Source of the DNA: Massariosphaeria phaeospora | Lineage: Eukaryota; Ascomycota; Dothideomycetes; Pleosporales | Length of the DNA stretch: 64,000 bases | Direction: 5' to 3' | NCBI GenBank assembly: GCA_011032825.1 | Contig: JAADJZ010000006.1 | Coordinates: 1,892,839 to 1,956,838, forward strand | Part shown: positions 10,189 through 20,220 of the stretch, piece after piece | How positions within the stretch are numbered: the first letter of the stretch is position 1 | Layout of the letters: every line of letters begins with the position of its first letter | The notes under the pieces: model-generated | The model's database searches: none | What the model was told of the DNA's origin: nothing | Seen by the model: the letters and a program-made list of their open reading frames with translations, nothing else | Position numbers and translations under genes: made by a program

Positions 10189-10535
10189 ATGCTTCCGTAG
10201 AAACGCTGATTCCGCTTCAACAGGCTAGCAAGGGTCTAGATTGCTCTTAACCGCTGTACCAGCAGCTGTAAACAGCTGAACTAAGATATGCCAAAAAACG
10301 CCTCGAAAGTGCTTCTGGACATACCATAGTTACCGGACGAATCCGTTGCTGTTGCGACAAAGCATGCTTCCGGAGAAACGCTGCTACCTCGTCAACAACC
10401 TAGCGAGGGTCTGGATTGCTCCTAACCGCTACACCAGCAGCTGTATAACAGCTGAACTATGATCATACTGAGAAACTCCTCGAAAGTGCTTCTAGACATG
10501 ATCATAGTTACCGGACGAATCCGTTGTTGTCCATG
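10189..10535. repeat. Two-copy tandem duplication of about 173 bp
   Basis: Unit 1 (about 10189-10361) and unit 2 (about 10363-10535) both start CATGCTTCCG(T/G)AGAAACGCTG and end with ACCGGACGAATCCGTTG. Unit 2 includes the stop and last codons of the GIY-YIG gene; unit 1 is a diverged copy further downstream. Unit 2 holds a perfect 12-bp inverted repeat: 10455-10466 against 10498-10509, AACTATGATCAT and its complement. A CAGCTG-rich short palindrome lies beside it. Confidence 0.75.
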
Positions 10536-11919
10536 ATGACTATCCACGCATCTCCCAGATCCAAGGGATGGCCGGTATATCCACACCTCGGTCGATCCAA
10601 TCGCTTGTTGGCAGGGTACCAGCGACGGGGTCTAAGCTCGTCGGGATCCAGGTCCTCTAGCCAGTCGACGAGCCGGTTTGCCCTAGGGATTGACTTGTCC
10701 GGATCACCTTCCAGCCTCACCCAGACGAAACCCTCTTCGTTGTCGCACTTTCGGACACCACTTATCTTGATCCCTAGGCGCCGAGCGGGGCCGTTGTAAC
10801 GTTTTGGCGAACCAAGGCTACTGATGACGCTTTCGGGGTGATATCCGTCCGGCAGCAGCTCGCACCATACTCGAATTGAGGCTTCTTCGAACCGGTCGAT
10901 ATGGGATCTGCCGACCCGAAACCTCACGCTCCATATCTGGAATTCGTAGTCCGCTCCACCATACCATCCAGGGGCGTTCCAAAAAGAGCCATCGAAAATC
11001 TCACCCTTGAGGAATGATTCGCGCCGAGGGGTTATCTCGCGGTTCCGAGAGATTCCGTACCATTCTCTTTTCAGAGTATCTTTCGCATATTTGAAGCTAT
11101 TGCTTCTCATCGGATAGTCGGCAAAGCTGAAGCCTTGCCCCAAGGGCTCGCGGACATTTACACCCTTGTCTAGCTCTTCCCCGCGTATCCACTTGAAGCT
11201 CTCGGCATCAAGATTGTTCTTCAAATCGAAAAGCTGAAGAGACCGAAAGATCAGGCCGAGCCATTGTTCAAGAATATTTAGAATGGGTCCCGCCGCTAGG
11301 TCCGTGTCCGAGATAGGTAAAAGGTAATGTATTGTTGTTGCGCGCTCGAAAAGAAAATAGAGAAAACTCGGATGTACATTACGGTACGCTTCAGATTGAT
11401 GGCTCAAAGTAATCCGGTGATGGCCATTTTCAGTCTGACCGACATAGCGGCGCTCTTGACCCTCGATATCTAAGAGGATGAGGTAGCCTACCCCATGATG
11501 GGGGAATTGGGTCACGGCCTTCGTTTTCAACCTTCGCAGATGTTAATTACATGTTCACAGAGGCACCGTACTAGGCTGTGAATAGGAAGGGTTTCAGCTT
11601 GATTTATTTACCATTGACGATCGTAGAGACGGCCTTTGTTCCAGAACTCAAGGACCCAGTCCGAGAGCTTTCCCTTGCAAAGTTCTATGGCGGCGTCCGG
11701 ATCCGCAAGCTGGTCACTGTAAAAATCTAGGAGTGGTTGACTTTTACACTTATGCGGCAGAACTTCCTTCACCAAATGCTCAAGAAGACGATACGGATGA
11801 GAAGGATGCAGGGGCTGCTCGATTCTTGGGGCTTGAACCGGCCGGAGCTCGAGATCTTCGCCGTCGTCGTCGTCGTCGTCGTCGTCGCGAGGGCGCTTGG
11901 TAGTATTCGTAAGAGACAT
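10508..11919 (-). CDS. GIY-YIG nuclease-like protein
   Basis: Exon 1 is 11919-11612 and exon 2 is 11531-10508, with an 80-nt GTAAAT...AAG intron; the product is 443 aa. Exon 2 alone has no early ATG, and joining restores the frame at Trp103. Residues 1-100 start with an acidic run of eight Asp (a GAC repeat) after a basic KRPR, suggesting a nuclear protein. Residues 118-191 carry the GIY-YIG signature: GYL at 118-120, YVGQT at 132-136, then Arg142 and His147 in the R-x3-H spacing, and a candidate catalytic Glu191. All expected nuclease residues are present. The remaining 250 residues are Trp- and Arg-rich and unrecognised. An upstream in-frame ATG at 12024 would add 35 hydrophobic residues. 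Substrate and role are unknown; a DNA-targeting selfish or repair function is inference only. Confidence 0.7.
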
Positions 11920-12772
11920 GATGAGACGGCAGTACACTATCGAACAAAGAACACAGTGACAGAAGAAGACAGCTTGTAGGAGAAATCTCTTCGATAAAAC
12001 TTGGCCATACGTGACTTCCTTCATTCTATTCTGACCGGCTGCCTTTACGATACAGGAAGGCGTTACAAAGCCGCCTCACAACGCCGCCTGAGAAGGAACA
12101 CTCTCTCAAGAACGTACGTTCTTGCCTCCAGACTCAAGTATGTCCAGGCAGCAAGCAGGTGGTGCCGAAGACCTTGCTAGGTGTCTGCCCCATGCCTTCC
12201 TCGTTTCGTCGTGGCCAGCTGCTGACACCACAATAGAGGAAGGCACGATTTCCTCATCAAGCCGCAAGAAGCGCAACACGATCTCGATCTCGGGAATGTT
12301 GATGAATGGCCTGATCGCGTCCAGGTTGGAGCCAATGGGCGTTTCCGAACTGATTTCGGAACGAAATGCTGGCTCCGTAGTCTAGTAGTGGACGGACTGG
12401 GAGTGGTCCCTCTGCAAGCATGACGCCAGTCCATAGGTACTACGATAATTCCAGGCGTGTAACTGGAAGGAGCAGCCGAGTTTGACTGAATAGGATGTTC
12501 GTTTCGGTCCGAAATAGGGGTTCTGCTTTGCGTGTAGAAGTGGGAGAGATCCCCTCTGTGATCTCTTCCAAGCTTCGGTACTCGCGCCTCACCTCCTCGC
12601 GGCCAAGCGATAAAACGCCCCTTCTCCGCTGCCTCTGCCAGAATTCCATCAGCGCGCTTCACCTGCTCCAGATAACCTCCCAGTCTTCACTCACTAAACC
12701 CGGCGCCCTGTGTCCGCTATAGAGCGCTGTCCTGCTATACTCTCCGGCGCCGCATCTCCCTCCCTCGCTCAC
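11920..12772. other. Region with unrecognised coding-like fragments
   Basis: The minus strand between about 12660 and 12130 has coding-like stretches in different frames, including one containing IRPFINIPEIEIVLRFLRLDEE. No start, splice set or family could be assigned. It may be a broken gene. Confidence 0.25.
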
Positions 12773-13526
12773 ATGGCGAGCAAGGTACGTAACTGTTCTA
12801 GGAGGCCGGAACTTTCCGCATGCAACGATTCTCAGATGCTTGCGCTTGCGAGAGCTATGTCGTTTTTGAGCTTTAGTTTTGATCAATGCCTAGAATCAGA
12901 ACAGCGCGGCTGCGGCCACCCCAGCGCCCGCGAAGTGGACGCCGCTAAACTAAGTAAGTGATCTCTCCTATCTTCCTTTCAGCACGGCTCGCTCTTGATG
13001 GCGAGATAAGTCGTCTACAATACTTCTTGCTTCCTTTCGCTTGCCTTCCCAGTAGTATTGCTATTCTACAATAGTGGCACATATGTCTTCCGGTCGCAAC
13101 TTCCGATGCATGTTTATGAGATGCTAACATAATCTGTAGAAGCGGCATCGTGAGGAGAAGAAGGAGAAGAAGCGCAAGCGCGAGGAGCCTCCTGCCTCGT
13201 GAGTAACTTTCAATACCTCTGTGAAAGCTAATCATCCATCAAACTTCCCACACTGAGTGGAATAATGTCACCAAGTCTGCGAATTGAGCACTAGCCTAAT
13301 GTAGCGTAGCAGCACGTCGAAGTCAGCCGCGCGCAACAAGCGCCGCCGAAAGGCGAAGAAGGCGGCCGCCGAGAAGGTTGAGGACGAAGACAAGGACGAC
13401 GACAAGGACATGGACAAGGACAAGGACAAGAACGAGGAGAAGGAAGTGGAGAAGGAGGAGAAGAGGTACGTGGTCCCCGCCAAGCTAGGGGCCAAGTGGG
13501 ACGATAAGCAGAAGAAAATAGTTTGA
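12773..13526 (+). CDS. Small lysine-rich protein, tentative
   Basis: Proposed exons 12773-12784, 13140-13198 and 13310-13526 give 95 aa. Donors are GTACGT and GTGAGT; acceptors are TGTAG (branch GCTAAC) and CGTAG. The product is almost entirely charged: KRHREEKKEKKRKRE, then basic RNKRRRKAKK, then an acidic/basic Asp-Lys repeat, ending WDDKQKKIV. The third exon stays open for 72 codons only in this frame. An extra small exon near 12900-12952 would be coding-like but ends in TAA, so I skip it. It could be a nucleolar-type basic protein or a gene fragment. I do not recognise the family. Confidence 0.4.
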
Positions 13527-13548
13527 GCGAAAATATATTCTAAACCTA

Positions 13549-13573
13549 TCCAAGAGAAGCTACCATTTTTTTT
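13549..13573 (+). repeat. Fragment matching U6 exon 2
   Basis: TCCAAGAGAAGCTACC followed by a T run and GC matches the second exon of the U6 gene at 8095-8122, with one substitution and a slightly shorter T run. The match begins at the exon boundary. Nothing upstream resembles U6. Confidence 0.6.
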
Positions 13574-13867
13574 GCAAATATTGTAGTCAGTGATTTTTTG
13601 CCATCTCGCGCATTCTTTTTGTAGACCGCTACGACGTCTGGGGAGTGAGATAGAAAGCGGCGTGGGTTCAATTCCCGCCTGTTCTCTCTTCTGACTCGCT
13701 AATACAGCCAATCACACCTATGTCACGTCTTCGGGCCTTTGTCGGGCATTTGGGTAAGCTTAAAATTTTAGCTTTAGGCATATGATTATCTCGACTACTC
13801 TCTCACTATCTTTATCTACCCAGCTGGCATTACTCTCTCAACGGTCCAGGCGAGTTACCTTCGAGAA
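13574..13867. other. Intergenic
   Basis: Contains a tRNA B-box-like string (GGTTCAATTCCCGCC) near 13668 but no foldable tRNA around it. Confidence 0.3.
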
Positions 13868-14165
13868 ACCATCAACGATTCCACATCACCATACGCCACT
13901 GTCTCGGAAACAGCATCACCCTCCTAGGCATATACAATAGGACAACGTCGTGCCAGCGCTATCCTCTAGCCAGCTCACTGGAACCCCCTACCTAGCTGGC
14001 GATAGCCTCTAAGCAGGCCGGGCCAGCTAGCTCTCATGGGTCCATCAACAGTTCCACATTACCAAACAGTACTACCTCAGAAATAGCATCACCCCCCCTA
14101 GTATATACAATAGCACAATGTGGAATCAGCGGAATCCTCCAGCCGGCTCGCTAAAAGCCCCTACC
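13868..14165. repeat. Imperfect tandem duplication of about 172 bp
   Basis: CCATCAACGATTCCACATCACC near 13870 recurs as CCATCAACAGTTCCACATTACC near 14042. The shared blocks AGCATCACC, ATATACAATAG and CCCCTACCT follow in order. Differences are mainly transitions. No function is evident. Confidence 0.55.
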
Positions 14166-15281
14166 TCCAGACAAGGATGCGCAAGCTCTCAACTACTTCT
14201 CCCACGCGCGGATATTGTTGCCGGACGCCGTTGCTCATGGCGGATCTCGTACCCGCTGGTACAAGCACTTCCTCTCCCTCTTCAGACTACTAGGCCGGAA
14301 CGACACATTACTCTATCTTATACGGCACAGGGAGTATTGGCCAATACGAGCATCCTCCTGGCTTGCTGCTGGGATTCGGTACTGTCCCATAAGGATCAGA
14401 GAGCTATAGAGTTAACGAGTCTGTGCAACATCCATGCACAGCAGTACACACGCGTCTCACATACGGCTCGTCACCTCTACACCAAGCACTCTACTAGCTA
14501 CGATTGGTCTTACGTAATGTCTAATCAATAGTTCTAGCCACTTACTAGATCTCTCAACCGTAGGCTAGAGCCCGTATCTAACTCTTCCAAGCGCATTTTG
14601 GCTCACCGTAACCCTTCCTATCTACCACCCTCCAGGGTAGCGTTATGTCTGAACGCGGGGTTTCTCTGAGAGGGAGTGCGTAATAAATATATAGAAAGAA
14701 GGGAATGCAGAGAGTAATCGATCAAACGAGGACTTCACCAACTGGTCTCGTCGTTACCAAACACATCTGAAATACTACCTGCACCAAGAGCGATTGATCC
14801 ATCTCATGATTTATGTTCGTCGCCGTCCTCTGAGTTTCTATGTTGATATAATTATAGACACACAGTATCCTAATCGAGGCATAGCGAGAGTGTTAACTGA
14901 TAGAAGAACTCTTCGATAATTATGCAAACAGTGGCAATGCACCTTTGCGCCAGTACCGGATTGGCACGCAAAAACCACTACCCAAGCTGAGTGCTAGCTA
15001 GCAAATCTGCGATTAGCAGAGCACACAATGAGAGACAGAAATCTAGCATTCCGGGAAATGATGATCTGCCTATATTTGGTTAGTAATTCCTAAAGCTATC
15101 TCTTAGAGCCTTATTGAATGTACAAGGACACGTTTGTAATCGCCGTATGCAATTCAAATCGATCCATGAAAAAAAAAACAATGATACATTGCACGCTCGC
15201 TGGAATAGCCCAAAAGTCCCGCTATGCAAACCAGGCCTAAGCCTATGCAAACCACTGGCTCTGCTGCCAGCCATAAGCCCC
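14166..15281. other. Long intergenic region
   Basis: 1.1 kb downstream of the Ubc7 gene. Open frames near 14118-14531 do not resemble known proteins and lack codon coherence. Nothing supported. Confidence 0.35.
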
Positions 15282-15893
15282 CTATTCACACTCCAAGCTG
15301 TCACGTACGCACTTCCGCGCCCGCTTCTTAAACTCGGATGGGTTATCCCGCCACATTGACGCGGCTTCTACGTTGGCTGGCGACTCGTCGTTGGGGCTGC
15401 TGAGCATGGAGATGACGGAGAGGAGGATAGTCTCGGGTGTCTGGACTGGTGACCAGCGCTCGGATGCTGATTCGTAGCCGTACTTGTCTTCTTCTGGGGG
15501 GTGTAGGATAGAGATGCAGACGTCGCCGTTTTCGTAAACTGGATTCGTAACGTCAGTGACATGTTTGCAGCAATGCAAAGGGTTGGCATTACTGTTCGGG
15601 TGGAAGATGGTAGTCTCGAAGCGCATTTTTGGCGGCATCAAAGGATACTCGTGAGGAAAGTTGAGACGCGCGCGGAAGAAACCGCCTGAGGGGTCAGTCA
15701 GCATAACTCCTGACCAAGAACTTCTGTACCCACCACCATAGAACTTTGTGTCGTCGTTGATCATGAGCATGACCTCCCACTCGAACACATTGCTGTCCAC
15801 GAGACCACAGCTGATGCCCGGTATGTCTTTGTCATTCTGCATTTGCTTCAGCTGTCGCGCTAGCAAGCCTGCGGCCGCTGACGAAGATGACAT
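15282..15893 (-). CDS. ubc7: Ubiquitin-conjugating enzyme E2, Ubc7/UBE2G type
   Basis: Exons 15893-15734, 15685-15593 and 15538-15282 encode 169 aa, the normal length for this class. Residues 5-165 form a UBC fold. HPN precedes the active site, and catalytic Cys92 lies in NGDVCISILHPP. The acidic insert after the active site (EEDKYGYES) and the ERWSPVQ block are diagnostic of the Ubc7/UBE2G group, which works with ER-associated degradation E3 ligases. Introns of 48 and 54 nt (GTGGGT...CAG, GTAATG...CAG) are both multiples of three and free of stops. The unspliced frame therefore also reads through, to 203 aa with two insertions that would disrupt the fold. Confidence 0.93.
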   Translation of the reverse strand: MSSSSAAAGLLARQLKQMQNDKDIPGISCGLVDSNVFEWEVMLMINDDTKFYGGGYRSSWSGVMLTDPSGGFFRARLNFPHEYPLMPPKMRFETTIFHPNSNANPLHCCKHVTDVTNPVYENGDVCISILHPPEEDKYGYESASERWSPVQTPETILLSVISMLSSPNDESPANVEAASMWRDNPSEFKKRARKCVRDSLECE

Positions 15894-16985
15894 GTCCTCC
15901 TAAGAAGTTGGGTTTCCGTGTAAATATTGCGAGGAACAGTGTAGGAACAATGCGGTTGTGAGAGAGTGGTGTGGGCGGGTGGGGTGGATACGGATCCGAA
16001 CAGGCCCACGGCCGTGGTGTTAAAGAGCCTACACCCGGGCAGCAGGGCGCGTGTGAAAGAATGGCTCAGCCCGTGCGCAGTTGCAGCTTCGCAAGAACAC
16101 GCCTGCCCTTATGGCTTGGTGGAGGGGGAAGCGGCGGGGCTTTGGCGGGGCAGGGTGCCTTATCCGAGGCGTCGAGTGGCAATATGGTGTCGAAGGATTG
16201 TTTGGCGCGTGATACGAGTAGTGGCTGGTGACCGAAGTGGACTGCACTGCTGCAAAGGTGAGAGGCGTCGAGGGGTTGGCGTGGTAGCAGAAGCAAGCAG
16301 CCGCAGTCGTGCACCTGAGAGTCGACGTGCTGCAAGTGGCGACATCTGCCAAGACGGGTCGTCCGCAAGGAGGAAGGCTCCGATCCGCCCGCGGCCGCTA
16401 CTGGTTAGCTCCTCACCTTTCTTCTTTTTCTCTGCATCTCACCTTCTCTATCTACCAATCTCTGATGCAACGTCGCTGCGAGGTTTCCCAAGGCTGTTCC
16501 TACTTGCAGACGCCGGTCAATCATTGTGCGGGCTCTACGAGCACCCGCAACAGCGACAGCAGCAGGAACAGCAATCCAAACCGGCTCTCGTATCGCAGAC
16601 AACCCAACAGATTCTTGCGGTATGGCGAAAATATACACAATATTGCAACATCTGTCGCACACCGATTACTTGTAATATCACAGCTAGTGCTCGAGGTCCA
16701 GTTTTTAGTTTCGAGTCGTTCCGACATTTCGAGAAGTACACTATGCAATACTACCTTTGTAGCGTAGGGTTGGGTATCGAAGTCGACCAGACGCGAACGC
16801 GTGTATCCTAGCTGGATCAGTTCCCGTGGAGAGCGAATCTCAATTCTGTACTTTCAGGGCGCTCCTACGTCTAAGCTGTCTGCAGTTTCTGAAGCTCTTC
16901 AGGCAAGCATGAATGTGGCCGCAAGTACGTAGGCGTATCGAGGTAACTAATCGCTCATCGTAAGCAGGTGCGGAACCAAGGCCGT
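15894..16985. other. Ubc7 promoter and intergenic region
   Basis: Contains a 281-codon open frame (15966-16811) and several antisense frames. None has recognisable domains or regular composition, so I treat the region as non-coding. Confidence 0.35.
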
Positions 16986-17152
16986 AAAATGTCTGCACAC
17001 ACATTAGGCGTTCACCCGCGGCCCAAGCAGTTCGGATTTTCTAACACATTTGTCAGTGCGAACTGTCGTCAAATGTCTACACTCGGATCTCATACGTTGA
17101 CTAGCGGCCAAGTAGTTCGGATTCCTAATTCATTTGTCAGAGCAAACTGCTG
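16986..17152. repeat. Two tandem units of about 84 bp
   Basis: AAATGTCT(G/A)CAC recurs at 16986 and 17070, followed in each unit by GCGGCC(C)AAG(C/T)AGTTCGGATT and CATTTGTCAG. Each unit carries an AGTTCG...CGAACT-like inverted pair. The repeats lie 170-330 bp upstream of the next reading frame and could be duplicated promoter elements. Confidence 0.5.
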
Positions 17153-17254
17153 TCGGGAATATTTAGGAGATCTATCCTGGTTTCGTAATCAAAGTTCAAC
17201 TGTGTATCCCTCAGCGTCGGGGAAATTTCGTCTGTTGCTCCCACAAGATGAGAC

Positions 17255-17262
17255 TATATATA
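17255..17262 (+). promoter_or_regulatory. TATA-like element
   Basis: TATATATA about 60 nt upstream of the ATG at 17320, followed by a pyrimidine-rich leader. Confidence 0.4.
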
Positions 17263-17319
17263 TCTTCAAACACTCTTCTCATTCATTCACAAACCATCCG
17301 AGTGTTCATCTGAGGCAGG

Positions 17320-18467
17320 ATGCGTTCATCTATCATCATCTCCTTCTGTTTTGCAAACCCATTCTTGACATTAGCTTATGACACGCCGTTCGCCTTTAAA
17401 GCCCGTCCCACCATCGAGAACCGAACAATAGACGACATATACCAAGCTGCCCTAGCCGAAGGCGGCGTTGTTACTGCCTGGCATGGTGGTGACGAGAAGA
17501 ACCAACAGGATGCGTTGAAGAAGGCTTTCGAGGAGCGTTTCCCCGGCATGACTCTGAACATCACCGTCGACGTCTCCAAATACCACAACGGGCTCATCGA
17601 TGAGCAGCTTGCCAACGGCAATCTGTACGTTGACTCTGCAATTCTGCAAACGCTGCATGACTATCCGCGCTGGAAGGAAGCTGGTGCTCTTCTGCACTAC
17701 GCGCCTCTTGATTTCGACAAGATCCATACATCTTTCAGGGATATCCACGCCGCCTACTACGGGGTGAATATCTTTGGTTGGAACATTGTATGGAATACAC
17801 GGAAGTGAAATTCTACTGGTGGACGTGTCCAGGATTTTGCGGATTTCTTGGACCCGAACCTTCGGGACCGTATCGTACTCACTTATCCGAACGATGACGA
17901 TGCGGTGCTCTATACTTTTGATCTCATGTAAGTCTTCGTTTTCCTATATGGCATTGGGCTCACATATATTGACTGCAGATACAGCATGCAACAGCTAGGT
18001 GCCGGATGGTTCGATGACCTCCTCCTTCAAAATCCCCGCTGGGTCCGAGGAAGCGCCACTCCCACCTCCCTCATCGACCAAGCCAACAACAGTACGTCGC
18101 TTCCTTCGTAGGGTTCATCGGCGCTGCGGACCCCTCACTCGGTCTCAACGATTCCTACCCCACCGATGCACCCTTTGTGACATGGGCAGAGGGCGCAGCC
18201 ATCTTCAAAGACGCACCGCACCCCGAGAGCACCAAATTGCTACATAACTTCCTCATCAGCAAGGAATATCTCGAAACAACCCCACGATGGACTGTCCGAA
18301 CCGATGCCCCGGCGCACTTTCCGAAGATATTCGATGAGCTGTACACGAATGTCAATGTTTTCGCCGACTGGATGGCTGATCGTGAGAGGGTCGAGAGATT
18401 GCGCTTTTGGTTTGAGAAGCAGATTGGGACGCCCCAGGGACTCAGCCCTCTAGAGGACGATCTATAA
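17320..18467 (+). pseudogene. Bacterial-type ABC transporter solute-binding protein, broken
   Basis: From the ATG at 17320 a signal-peptide-like N-terminus leads into a type II periplasmic-binding-protein fold of the Fe3+/extracellular solute-binding group. Supporting blocks are EGGVVTAWHGGDE, FGWNIVWNT, YPNDDDAVLY and, near the C-terminus, DAPHPESTKLLHNFLIS. An intron at about 17928-17979 (GTAAGT...GCAG) is normal. Two lesions break the frame: a TGA at 17806-17808, after which the same frame resumes with DFADFLDPN, and a one-base loss near 18091. The final segment ends at 18467. Fungal members are secreted and are usually regarded as bacterial acquisitions. The intact relative probably had about 360 residues. 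Confidence 0.75.
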
Positions 18468-20220
18468 GGTGGGGTTATCTTTAAGCATGTCAGTGTCAGC
18501 ATCATCGTACCACTTTTCAGCTGTTCCTAGCTCCACGTTGGCTAGCCGGTGAACATAGTGTATTGTTATAATACTTGCTTGACGTCTCCAACTCTACATG
18601 TCACGCGTACACCAACGTCCAATACCAGGTCGTTAATACCGAGTGCACTTCCATCTCTCGATATCGGACTCCGAAAAGAATCTCGCCCCTTCAACGCAGC
18701 TTCAGCTTTCCACCCATCGTGTAGGAACGAAGCTGATCGGAATTGTCTGACGTGGCTTGAAGGTTTCCGTAAGCCAGCCTCAGTCGCATCTTCAGTCGCT
18801 CTACTAGCTCTGTCGACTGCGGTGTATAGAACAACACTTTAGAGAGGTAAATATATCTACTCGTTCATCTTGCTAAATTTTGTATACTGTGCGGAGGATC
18901 GCGTGTGAAGGCTTTCTCGATATCAGCTAATCATGTTATGGTAGCAGGTCTGTGGATCGTAAAGGGGTAGAAATCATTGGGATTTTTTGAGAAGTGATGG
19001 CATTTACAATACGAACAGCATGGCGAGTCTAGCGAAGTGCTGTTTCAGTCTCTACTTGATGTTTTCTGAATTGGTTACTTAGCGAAGATTTCTCGCTAGC
19101 CGTTGTCAAATCTTGGAGCAGTTGAAAGCTCAAAGTTGTCGGTTTCCGAATAAGCATCTTGAAGATGCGTTTCGGGGTATCGCTACATCAGCTGAAGTCA
19201 TCTGTATCTACAATGTCTGCACGCTTCCGCGGTTATACGACAGTTGCATATAGTGGTACAAGAGGCTGAAGCCCCTGTCAGCCTGAGGGAGCTCGGGGTA
19301 GCAAAACACCCAGCCATCATGCAGAAGAGGTTCAGCTATGCGGCTGATGTCCCCGTTAGGAATAAGCGTGGTTACTCATCACCAAATTGATTATGTTCGC
19401 ATCTATCGCCAAATAGACTGCCATTTGTAGCATTGTGCAGCATGGCTTGCAGCATGGCTGGCCCGCCCCTTCATGAAACTCGGACGGTCATTTGAACGAA
19501 TCTTCTGGATCTCTGAAGGCGTCCGGAGAGGTATCTGGCGGGTTTTTAGGCGACGAGTGCTTGTGTGATTGTGTGTTCGTGTGTTCGTGTCATTTCCTCC
19601 GCAGCATGTCCGTCCAGTCTGCTGGGTCCGAAGGGGTGAGTAATCAACGCTAGTCAGGGGTCCGCCGCTAAGACCACCCCCAGTTTCCCAGTTTACCTAC
19701 CACCACCTCACGCTGATATCCTGCACCAAACGCCATCACCGTTACACTTCGGTGCGTAATGCGGAAGAAAGAAGATTGGCCCTTCGTTTTCGAAAAGCCA
19801 TCTGGATTCTAGGCATCGGGAAAGAGCCGTACCAATGACATCGCCGTAATGGCATCTCCCATGTCACATTCGTTTCCCGCTGTTTTCCTTCTCGAATCTC
19901 TTGGCCCGAGCCCTGACGAATAGTAGTTGCTCCTCAAGATAGCGGGAACGGGAAACGCTACCCGCTCACTGCAGGGTTTGGAAGCAACCTATTCTTCTTT
20001 TGATGGGTGAGACAGCTACCCAGCTGTGATGGGACATGCCGGTGCTGGAGAACCCTAGTGTCTGACAGGGAATTGCGAACCGGACCCCTCTGATCGCTGT
20101 ACCTGGAAGGGTTCATAAGTGGACATGCCCTTAATCTTCGTGCGTTGTTTAGCTTAGCTTCTGGTACCCACTAGCAGCTCGCCCTAACCCGATCATTCAC
20201 TTTACAGATGTCTCGATAGC
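18468..20220. other. Long intergenic region
   Basis: 1.75 kb between the broken binding-protein gene and the kelch gene. No domain-like frame, RNA gene or long repeat recognised. A GTGTTCGTGT mini-repeat lies near 19575. Confidence 0.4.

Noticed and set aside
11920..12024. Start of the GIY-YIG protein at the upstream ATG 12024
   Set aside because: It would add a hydrophobic segment to an otherwise nuclear-looking protein. Possible, but less likely than ATG 11919.
12177..12662. 161-codon minus-strand frame as a gene
   Set aside because: It begins with GTG, is Ser/Arg-rich and is out of phase with the more protein-like fragments in the same stretch. Kept only as an unrecognised region.
13620..13690. 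tRNA gene suggested by a GGTTCAATTCCC B-box-like string
   Set aside because: No A box, anticodon arm or pairing acceptor stem could be placed upstream.
15966..16811. 281-codon open frame as a gene
   Set aside because: No domain, irregular composition, long frames on the opposite strand too, and no splice logic. It looks like a GC-rich chance frame in the Ubc7 upstream region.
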